This document shows, one piece after another, positions 6,688 through 13,826 of a stretch of 18,274 bases of DNA. This DNA comes from Saprospiraceae bacterium (GTDB taxonomy: Bacteria; Bacteroidota; Bacteroidia; Chitinophagales; Saprospiraceae). Made by a program: the position numbers and the translations under genes. Numbering within the stretch: position 1 is the first letter of the stretch; each line of letters starts with the position of its first letter. Below the pieces are notes generated by a model. That model was given only the letters and a program-made list of their open reading frames with translations, did not search any database and was not told the DNA's origin. The DNA lies in NCBI GenBank assembly GCA_016714985.1, contig JADKBS010000016.1:1-18274 (forward strand), read 5' to 3'.

Positions 6688-8208
6688 TTATTTTGAAATG
6701 ATTAACTTACCGTTACCCACTATGCCGCCCGCTGCTTGCACCCTCCAAAAATACATCCCCTCGCCCAGCCCATGCAGTGAAAAAGATTGCAGTCCCGCCG
6801 AAATGGGCCACTGCCGTGCCACCTGGCCCATAGCATTGAACAAACAGAGCTTTGCTGTTTTTGAATAGGGGAAATTGTATTCCAGATATATGTCCTCGCT
6901 TGCCGGGTTCGGCCACACCCTCACCGCCTCCTCCTTGGGCGGCGGCTCGTACCCGCTCGATACAAACACGATATTGCTGTCGCAAACAGGATACCCCGAA
7001 CCGAGGCGGTAGTGCGGGAAATTGGGGATGGAGTAGTTCACTTTACAGGGTAGCGGCAGCCCCCGCTGCTCGAAATTGCAGGCCGTGCCAAGCTCATCGG
7101 GGTTGTGTATGATGTGCATATAGGCCACTGGGCCATTGGAGGTCATGTAGATACGGCAGTCGGGGCCGAGGCGCATTTGTTGGAAATAAACAGGGAACAG
7201 AAGGTTGAAAAATTCATAGACAAAGCCGTCCCATTCGCCTATCAGCGTTTTAGAGGCTAATAGGTCTGGCGCTTCAAGGTCAAGCTGCCAAAGCCTTTCG
7301 TAGTTTGACAAATAGAGTCGCTTTGAATTTGGGGAAAAGGCGAGGCCACATACAGAGAATGAAGGAGTATCAATTTCCAACTGCTTATAATCGCTCAACA
7401 ATCCGGTGTTGCGGTCGAAGTCGAACAGCATCAACTGGTCCATGAAATCGTACTTTGCGAACTTGGTGCCGTCAGGGGAAAAGGCTGGTTGACCACCACC
7501 GTTCAAGGAAAGTACATTTCCAATAATTTGAGAGTCCACCTCAGATATGCCATTTGACGTTAGCAAGACTCTATAATACTTATTTCCTCCTTCTTCCATT
7601 GACATTAACCACCAATCCTCATTGTTGGAATGTCTTACTGCTTGCAAGCCTGTGTATTGGATGCTTTTTAGCACTACTTGATTTTTTAAAGTAACATCCC
7701 CCAACCCATTATTCAAGGACATATCAACAACTGAAAAGTATAACCTATTAACTCTAACAAATGGTGATTCATCGAAATAGGCAAATGCTTGGTGAAACAC
7801 ATAATACAATTCGGACTGGTTAGGTGCTGGGAGTATGATTATCCCTCCCAAAGTCGAATACCCACCATCTGGGCAGTTGTTATCGTATGCAGGCCCTGGG
7901 TTAAGTATATCGCCATTCGGCATAATTTCATGCTCTCTATTTTTTACGTCACATCCATTTGAATAAAATAATAAATCCCCATCCACATCTGATATGCTTG
8001 CGTTGGCAGCGTACATAGGGTAACCAACTGATAGTTTCTCAATACTTAATTCTCCTTGTTCAAAACTTAACAAGTTCATGCAATTGATTGGATAGACATC
8101 AGGGTTTGGGTCTTGTTCTACCCCAATCAACCAATTGTAGTCATGCTTTCCTTGTGAATACCCAATAAGTGGAAGAACTAACAAAGTGTAAAGGATTAGC
8201 TTTTTCAT
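6688..8208 (-). CDS. secreted T9SS-tail protein with propeller-like repeats, paralog 1
   Basis: Intact 506-residue protein with signal peptide MKKLILYTLLVLPLIGYSQ. The mature body opens with KHDYNWLIGVEQ, as in its downstream paralog (KHDYVWLMGMQ). It then carries CMNLLSFEQGEL, LLFYSNGCDVKNREHEIMPN, VDMSLNNGLGDVTLKNQ, FSPDGTKFAKYD, QLDLEAPDLLASK, GTACNFEQRGLPLPC and SIPNFPHYRLG. These suggest a beta-propeller ectodomain of the kind common in Bacteroidota surface proteins. The tail VRVWPNPASEDIYLEYNF to GKLIISK is a type A T9SS sorting domain. It follows the beta-helix gene by 59 bp with no -7 box in the gap, so it is probably co-transcribed. Substrate or role is unknown. Confidence 0.9.
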   Translation of the reverse strand: MKKLILYTLLVLPLIGYSQGKHDYNWLIGVEQDPNPDVYPINCMNLLSFEQGELSIEKLSVGYPMYAANASISDVDGDLLFYSNGCDVKNREHEIMPNGDILNPGPAYDNNCPDGGYSTLGGIIILPAPNQSELYYVFHQAFAYFDESPFVRVNRLYFSVVDMSLNNGLGDVTLKNQVVLKSIQYTGLQAVRHSNNEDWWLMSMEEGGNKYYRVLLTSNGISEVDSQIIGNVLSLNGGGQPAFSPDGTKFAKYDFMDQLMLFDFDRNTGLLSDYKQLEIDTPSFSVCGLAFSPNSKRLYLSNYERLWQLDLEAPDLLASKTLIGEWDGFVYEFFNLLFPVYFQQMRLGPDCRIYMTSNGPVAYMHIIHNPDELGTACNFEQRGLPLPCKVNYSIPNFPHYRLGSGYPVCDSNIVFVSSGYEPPPKEEAVRVWPNPASEDIYLEYNFPYSKTAKLCLFNAMGQVARQWPISAGLQSFSLHGLGEGMYFWRVQAAGGIVGNGKLIISK

Positions 8209-8224
8209 AGCTTTAATGAAAAGT

Positions 8225-8254
8225 AAAGGTGGACGGAGTCATCCGTCCACCTTT
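8225..8254 (-). terminator. perfect hairpin after the beta-helix gene
   Basis: AAAGGTGGACGGA and TCCGTCCACCTTT form a perfect 13-bp stem with a GTCA loop, 13 bp past the beta-helix stop. On the minus strand ACTTTTCATT follows. It could terminate part of the transcription before the paralog pair. The T-run is short, so read-through is likely. Confidence 0.5.
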
Positions 8255-8267
8255 CACAGTTAAGCAA

Positions 8268-11200
8268 TTACCTGTTGACAATGAACAATTTCGTGCTATT
8301 GCCAATAGGGGTTGTTAAAGAAATAATGTACGTGCCAACGGAAAGATTGGATAAATCTACCGGTACTGACTTGGTTTCTTTGGTAAGCATTTCGGAATAT
8401 ACAACTGTCCCAAGAATGCCCATGATTGAAAGCTCCCCATCCGATTCGAGTTCCTCATTAAGCTCAATTATAGTAAACTCATTTGCAGGATTGGGATAGG
8501 CATTGAAGGATAGTTCGACAGTTTCTGAAGAAATTGGCCCTTGTATGTATTGGGCGCCATTGCCCATACCACAAGCTGAATAATCATTGTAAACAATTTC
8601 ATTGCCCAGCAAAGCCCTTGCCATATAAACACCTTCACCACCTTCCAGAGGGCATTGAATGGCAATTGGCGTAAGGTCGGCCACCTGCTGCGTAGTAAGT
8701 TCTGTCTGGTTATTGGCAATGTTTTCAAGCATTATCCTGTTCGCAGTTTTCTGGTTTGTCTCAAAAATTGTTGAAACGGAAATGGCTGCATTGCTTGCCA
8801 ACAATTGCGAGGCCGCAGCCGTCCTTGCCGCCAGCATGGTATTTTCAACACCCTGTGCTTGACCCGCAACCATTGCTATCTCTGCTTGCTTTGCGCTCCG
8901 CTGTGCAAGCAAGGTCGAATTGTTCGGCTGTGAAATCAAACCGTCTTCAATAACTTTCGCTTCGTCGAACTTCGTTTTCATGCTTGACATATAGATGCCC
9001 AATTGCGCTCTTTGGCTGGCATCACCCGCCAGCATGGTATTGATAGTGGTCTGCATGTCCTCGAATTTGCCAATCGTGGTACTTGCCTGATTGGTCAAGA
9101 AGGTCGCATAGACAGAGCCAATAGGTGCTTGCGATGGGTTGTCAATTAGAAAATGGTACAATTGCCGCTTGGCTGTCCAGTTTTCGGCAGCAAAGGTGCC
9201 GATGCTCAGGCTACCCGTCGCCAGTCCTTGCTCTAAAGTGCTGAGTTGACCGTTGGCAAGTCCGCTGTTGGCACCTTGTGGGCAAGTATATGGGTCACCA
9301 GATTCATCATCAAAAAAATTCGTGTTCGGCACAAAGGTTTTTTGAGTGGTATAATAGCCTGCTCCATCGCTAAAATCCACCTCATGCTGAGAATCAAATA
9401 CTTCATTAAAGAGTTGGCTATAATGAATCGCCCCCCACCCCGTAGCAGCGGGGTCAGTGCTCCAGGTATTCCCCCTGTGGCTTTGCCTGCCCGTGAAGCC
9501 ACCGAGGTTCGGGCTGCCCGGTGCGCCGCCATTGCCCACCTGCAGGCCGTGGAAGAAGTTGTTGAAGTCGTTGCCCTTGATGTCGGAGAAGTCGTTCGGC
9601 CCAGCGAACCACAGCCCCGTGCGGGTGCCGTCGAAGATGTTGCAGCCGTACTCGCCGCCGCTCGACTGACCCACGGCGATGCCGTACTGTAGGTTGACCT
9701 GGCTGCTGGCGGTCAGGAAGTTTCCCAGCAGGTCATTAGCTCCGCCACCGTTCACCGAGATGCCGTAGCCTTCCTGCGGGTTGATGAGGGTCACATAGTT
9801 CCCACTGGCCTCCACCCCGTTGTTGTTCAGCATGTCCATCCCGAAGGTGGCGTCCATCACGTCCACGATGTTGCCGTTCATGCGCAGCCACGAGGCCCCG
9901 CCCTTTGCTGCTGTTGATGGAGTTGATGCCCCGCCCGGCAGTGTTGTAGTCCATCGTGATGAAGTTGTTGTCGATGTTGGACCGGGTGAGGGGGCGCAGG
10001 CCGGAGACCAATATGCCGTTGTCCTTGGCGGCTATCTCGTTGTCGAAGATGAAAGCATCCTTGTTGTTCAGGTTGAGGGACCTCACGCCGCTCGTGACGC
10101 TCCTCATGCCGTTCGACCGGGAATAGACGTTCACGCCAAAGGTGAGGATGCCCGTGGGCACGTTGTGGAAGGTTGGGGCGGCGAGGGTCTTGCCCTTGCC
10201 CACCTGGTACAACTGGTGCCCATTGCCCACGAGGCGGATGCCCACGTTGTTGAGGTTGCCGAACTCGTCGTAGGAGGTGAACAGGTTGGTGTTCTGCGCA
10301 TAGATGCCGTAGTCCATCTTCTTGTAGGTGTTGTTGGTCAGCACGGCGACGTAGAGGCTGTTGAGGTCCAGCCCCGCAAAGCCGTTGCCCATCAGGGGCT
10401 TTTTGAGCTTGTCCACCTCGAAGCTGTTGAAGCCGACGTTGAGGCCCAGGTTGTTGGTGCCGCCCAAGTGGGGCACCTTGATGCCCGTGCGGTTGTTGAG
10501 GAACTTGGTGTTGGTGGCGTTCACCGTGGAGCCGCTCTTGGCGGTGACGCCCACCTCGGCGTCCTCGAAGATGGAGGTGGCCTGGCTGCCGCCCGTGACG
10601 GTCAGGCTGGCGCCGGCCTCCACGGTGATGCCCTTCCAGGCCTGCTCGCAGCCATAGACATGTTCGTTGGTGAACTTGAGATGCCCTGATTCCACGATGA
10701 TATTGGCATCGGGGTGGCCCAGCAGGAAGTTGTTCGCAAAGAACTCATAGTCGGTGTCGGCTATGAGCGTGCCCTTCAAGAGGTACTGGCCGGGGGTATA
10801 GGAGCCGTCGGGCAGTATGCTATCGTCAATGAGGTCTTGGATGCGCTTTGTCTCCCCCACGTCCGCCAAGACCCGGGCAAAGCTCGGTTCGTATGGCCAG
10901 ATACGGTCGATACCGGAGCAGACGACCGTGTTGGCGCAGACACGGAAATAGGCGGCCGCCCGGCCCAGTAGGAAGCTCACGGTGGTCACACCTACCTTGA
11001 ATGTCCGTGTTTGGCCTGCTGGAATGGTGAGGCCAGTTGCCCGGAACCAGACATGGTCCGAAGCTAGGACGTTATCCTGGCCTGGGCACAGGTCGCAGGT
11101 GAAGTTGAAAGGAGGAGTGGTGGGCAAAAAGTCGCCGGGGTCGGTGACGGTCATGAAGGTTGGGAGGACGAACAGGTCGAGGTTGACATCTGTGATGTCC

Positions 11201-11376
11201 TCCTGGATGGTGTTCGACACGATGAACTCGATCTGGAACTGGGTACAGCCCGCAATGGGGTTGGTGTTGGTGTACCGCACCACCTTGGAAATCCCAAATG
11301 GCTGGGCAATGGCCGACGGGGCTGCTGCACAAATTAGGAACATCGCAATTAACAGGTTTTGTAGCACAGGCTTCAT
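8268..11376 (-). CDS. large secreted beta-helix protein with T9SS tail, one frame break
   Basis: Restored length is about 1035 residues. The start at 11376 was chosen because MKPVLQNLLIAMFLICAAA is a signal peptide ending near AIAQ; the frame stays open upstream but that part looks like no protein I know. The N-terminal 250 residues are an adhesin-like region rich in Thr and Val. Then comes a right-handed parallel beta-helix with short turns (GITVEAGASLTVTGGS, DAEVGVTAKSGSTVNATNTK, FLNNRTGIKV, NNTYKKMDYGIYAQN). A helical Ala/Gln-rich stretch follows (AKQAEIAMVAGQAQ), then CPLEGGEGVYMARALL, and the T9SS type A tail from AYPNPANEF to STKLFIVNR. One indel near 9900-9906, in a run of G residues, splits it into frames ending and starting there. 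It is probably a surface or extracellular protein; whether it binds polysaccharide or acts as an adhesin is unknown. Confidence 0.85.
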
Positions 11377-11421
11377 GGAAAACCTGGGCGTGGACAGGGA
11401 GCGTATGGACGGTTCCCCCGC

Positions 11422-11429
11422 CAAAGCTA
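11422..11429 (-). promoter_or_regulatory. candidate -7 box for the T9SS gene cluster
   Basis: TAGCTTTG on the minus strand matches TAnnTTTG and lies 46 bp upstream of the chosen beta-helix start. No good -33 TTTG is at the normal distance, so this is tentative. It supports the start at 11376, because it lies inside the longer open frame. Confidence 0.4.
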
Positions 11430-11865
11430 AACTTTTCGGTTCAATGTGCTGTCGAGAATTCATGGCTTTGTATTTTGGCCGATAAAGGCCGATTAATGTT
11501 TTCCCCCGGTTGGTCTGGCGGCCGGGGATTCCCGCCAATATGTGGGCTGAAGCAAATACCACCTGCCTAACCATTGGGTACTAAGTAGGAGATTCCGAAA
11601 GCCGGATTTCCTGCCAAATGGCATTGAATGAGCTTTGTTCCAGTCATATTCTATTCGCAAATGGAGCAATCTTAAGCAATGAACAACCCATCGGCGGCAT
11701 TGCCCTCCGTTGCCCCAGCACCAAAATGGACATGAAGCACCTGCCAAGGCGCACCATGCGCCAGGACTATTTCATTTTTTGGATTCCGATTCTAAAGAGA
11801 ATTTGTAGCTTTGTAGCTTAAGTAGGCCAACGAATGATAATTACAAAAGTCCAGTAAATAGTCTC
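11430..11865. other. intergenic stretch with a plus-strand promoter-like site
   Basis: No gene was recognised. On the plus strand TAGCTTTG (11806-11813) matches the -7 consensus, and a TTTG lies at 11778-11781, although the 24-bp spacing is long. If real, it points towards the XRE gene, from which it is now separated by the insertion sequence. AGTCCAGTA at 11849-11857 resembles the end of that insertion sequence. Confidence 0.4.
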
Positions 11866-11875
11866 AACAGCAAAT
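11866..11875. repeat. left copy of IS target duplication
   Basis: AACAGCAAAT directly precedes the left end of the insertion sequence and recurs directly after its right end at 13134-13143. A 10-bp duplication fits several IS4-family groups and shows the element moved into this site. Confidence 0.8.
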
Positions 11876-11879
11876 TACG

Positions 11880-13045
11880 CTACTGTACACTTTTATGAGA
11901 AAACACCAGTTCCCTCGGATTATAGTGGCTTTTTGCCAAGATTTCCAGCAAAAACCCCATCAAGTCGGTCAAAACGTGCAGCATATTCTTTAAGTTGTCA
12001 AACCCAAGCCGGAACAAAGAGATGGACCTCGCCTTTTTGTCCCGGTAATTTTTCAGGCAATAGGCTTCACTCCCTCTTTATCAGGCCGTTCAGCAGCGAG
12101 AATACGTAGGCAACCGCTGCCAGCGCCATGAGGAGCTGCACCTTTTCCAAGTTCTTGAAGTTCAGGTCCTCCATGTTGAACCCGTTGGTCTTGCAATGGA
12201 GGAAGAATACCTCGATGCCCCACCGCTTTCGGTAGGCCTCGCTGATTTTGGCGGCATCGGCCATGTCCGACAGCAGTACGACGAACTCGTCCGTGCCCCT
12301 TTCGACTACCAGTATTGGGGAACACTACATAGGTGTAGGTGTACCTCAGTATCTCGATGCTGGCCTTGAAGAAGCCGTCACGCCTGAGCCTCCTGCGGAT
12401 GTGCCCGTCCGTCTTGGCCACCGTTTTCTTGATGGAGGCCGCCACGAGGCCCAGGTAGTCCTGGTGGCGGAGCCGGATGACGAAGGAGAACCCACATGCC
12501 CTCAAGAAGTGGAACCACTCCGCCCCGATGAACTCCCTGTCCGCCAACACGCTGATTTTCAAGGGAGTTGAACGGTCGCCACGCCTTCTGGAACCGCCCC
12601 ATCAGCGCCTTGCGCTCTTCCAATGCTGCTGTTGCCTTTCTGGCCAGTGGCTTCCAAACGATGGGCACGAAGCAGCCGTTTGGGAGCAACAGGCCGATGA
12701 ACAGCACGTTGATGTCAATGCCGCCGAGCTTCCAGTTCGTCCTGTCCATCACGAGGAAGGCCTCCGTCCGCAGGCCGCTCATGCTGATAATCAGCCAAGC
12801 GATGCCCATGCAGAAACCGTCAATCCACTTCATCTTGAAGAAGCGAATGAACTGCTTGTAAATGCTTTCCAGCTTGAGGTTCCGGCGCTGGAGGATAGCC
12901 CCGGCCTCTGCTCGGCACTTGTAAAGGCAGACCGTGCGGCAGCGGATGATGCAGTGGACTATCAGCAGGAAATTTTTCAGCACGTCCTTGCGCCAACCAG
13001 GGAAAACTGCTTAATTTCGTCAACTTGAAGGAGTTGGGTCGTCAT
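11880..13045 (-). CDS. IS4-family DDE transposase, frame broken
   Basis: Catalyses cut-and-paste movement of the insertion sequence. The start at 13045 gives MTTQLLQVDEIKQFSL. Later frames give KNFLLIVHC, FLVMDRTNWKLGG (first catalytic Asp), VLADREFIGAEWF (second Asp) and YRKRWGIEVFFLHCKTNGF. This last is the Y-R-E-K signature of the IS4 family, with the catalytic Glu. The C-terminus reads SISLFRLGFDNLKNMLH and NPRELVFS, ending in a TAG (11880-11882) inside the left inverted repeat. The restored length is about 388 residues, normal for the family. At least four indels interrupt it. A TATCTTTG box sits 23 bp upstream of the ATG. Confidence 0.9.
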
Positions 13046-13067
13046 AGTGAATTGTTTTTAGTCAATC

Positions 13068-13075
13068 CAAAGATA
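13068..13075 (-). promoter_or_regulatory. transposase promoter -7 box
   Basis: On the minus strand TATCTTTG matches TAnnTTTG and lies inside the insertion sequence, 23 bp before the transposase ATG. No clear -33 element is seen. It supports the chosen transposase start. Confidence 0.55.
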
Positions 13076-13133
13076 CTATGACTCACCTAATTCCTTCTTT
13101 TTCAGGCACTTACATTAAAGTGTCCAGTAGCGT

Positions 13134-13143
13134 AACAGCAAAT
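13134..13143. repeat. right copy of IS target duplication
   Basis: AACAGCAAAT, identical to 11866-11875, follows the right end of the element directly. Removing the element and one copy rejoins the promoter-like region at 11806 to the XRE leader. Confidence 0.8.
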
Positions 13144-13152
13144 AATAAACAT

Positions 13153-13186
13153 GCATAAATTATGCAATTCGACGCATAAGTTATGC
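13153..13186. promoter_or_regulatory. pair of palindromic operators before the XRE gene
   Basis: GCATAAATTATGC (13153-13165) and GCATAAGTTATGC (13174-13186) are perfect 13-bp palindromes of the form GCATAA-N-TTATGC. Their centres are 21 bp apart, two helical turns, placing both on one face of the DNA. The second ends 14 bp before the preferred start codon. This is the classic layout for cooperative binding by a dimeric XRE-type repressor, most simply the one encoded just downstream. Confidence 0.65.
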
Positions 13187-13200
13187 AAAAATGGCAAGCT

Positions 13201-13629
13201 ATGAATATCGGCCCTAAAATCAGGAAACTAAGGGAGCTGTTTGGCTACAAACAAGACTTTGTGGCCAAATGGATAAAAATGCACCAAAGCACTTATTGCA
13301 GGATGGAAAAATTCAAAATGAAAGAAAAAATGAAAGGAGATACCTTGGAGAAATTGGCAGACCTGTACAAGGTCGAGCCTGACGATATTTTGAATTTTGA
13401 TGAAAAGTTCTTCGTCAATATACATGAGCAAAACAACCAAACAGGAGGGGTCATCATTAACAAGTACCCTGATGAGTTGTTTGCTGCCCAAGAGGCGAGC
13501 CGCAAGGCGTTAGAAGCAACCGTGGAGGCGCAGGCGCTCACCTTAAAAGTGTTGGAGGCCAAAATCAAGGCGCTGGAAGAAGAGAACATGGCACTGAAGG
13601 CCTTGTCGAACAAAGGCGGTCAACAATAA
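13201..13629 (+). CDS. XRE-family helix-turn-helix regulator with C-terminal coiled coil
   Basis: Intact 142-residue protein from ATG at 13201. An in-frame ATG at 13183 would add MQKWQA, but it falls inside the second operator palindrome, so the internal start (MNIGPKIRKLREL) is preferred. Residues 4-60 form a Cro/C1-type helix-turn-helix (KIRKLRELFGYKQDFVAKW, STYCRMEKFK, GDTLEKLADLYKVEPDDIL). The tail from about residue 95 is a heptad-rich coiled coil (AQALTLKVLEAKIKALEEE), expected to mediate dimerisation. A DNA-binding regulator, likely of its own gene. It stands alone on the plus strand between an insertion sequence and minus-strand genes. It is one of the few genes in this half of the window without a frame break. 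The signal sensed is unknown. Confidence 0.85.
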   Translation: MNIGPKIRKLRELFGYKQDFVAKWIKMHQSTYCRMEKFKMKEKMKGDTLEKLADLYKVEPDDILNFDEKFFVNIHEQNNQTGGVIINKYPDELFAAQEASRKALEATVEAQALTLKVLEAKIKALEEENMALKALSNKGGQQ

Positions 13630-13777
13630 GCACCGCTGGCACAGGGTTTCCCTTCAAAATCCAAAAAGCAAAAACGCTCCTTACAGTCACCGGCTGGCGC
13701 AGGGCCTGATATTGGTCGTAGTGATGTTGCAGGGAACGGATGATTTGTTCAAAAGCTTCGCTCCAAGGGTTCTCCAT
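13565..13777 (-). CDS. doubtful small ORF after the TraB/GumN gene
   Basis: A 70-codon frame beginning MENPWSEAFEQIIRSLQHHY, then an amphipathic helix-like stretch and a hydrophobic part. It starts 49 bp after the TraB/GumN stop on the same strand, which allows co-transcription. It overlaps the 3' end of the XRE gene tail to tail by 65 bp. Its last 20 codons read against the XRE coiled coil and look random, so if real it probably ends earlier through an unseen indel. Two direct repeats (CACCGCTGGCACAGGG at 13631 and a near-copy at 13688) lie in it. No family was recognised. Confidence 0.25.
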   Translation of the reverse strand: MENPWSEAFEQIIRSLQHHYDQYQALRQPVTVRSVFAFWILKGNPVPAVLIVDRLCSTRPSVPCSLLPAP

Positions 13778-13826
13778 TGAAATCGTGGATGGCTAAAGCG
13801 ACGAGTCGCAATGCTCCTTTATGGCA

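Larger units (their letters stand above)
11876..13133 (-). mobile_element. IS4-family insertion sequence
   Basis: Element of about 1.26 kb with one transposase gene on the minus strand. The terminal inverted repeats are 11877-11897 and 13113-13133, 21 bp with 19 matches, reading ACGCTACTG inward from each end. They are flanked by a 10-bp direct duplication. The exact left boundary is uncertain by one or two bases because of a TT next to the repeat. The element lies between a promoter-like site and the XRE gene. The transposase shows frame breaks, but so do the neighbouring genes, so it is unclear whether the element is truly inactive. Confidence 0.88.

Noticed and set aside
9820..10689. A 289-codon plus-strand open frame opposite the beta-helix gene.
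   Set aside because: It is rich in Val, Asp, Glu and Gly with no family resemblance. It lies wholly antisense to a convincing secreted protein whose GC-rich codons leave the opposite strand open.
11377..11574. N-terminal extension of the beta-helix frame up to an ATG at 11574.
   Set aside because: The extension looks like random sequence, precedes a textbook signal peptide at 11376, and contains a candidate promoter box.
12248..13028. Plus-strand open frames of 97 to 183 codons across the insertion sequence.
   Set aside because: They are antisense to the transposase, whose DDE and Y-R-E-K motifs are clear on the minus strand. They have no recognisable motif of their own.
13798..13809. GCGACGAGTCGC palindrome after the TraB/GumN gene as a terminator.
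   Set aside because: The stem would leave a 2-nt loop and no T-run follows on either strand.
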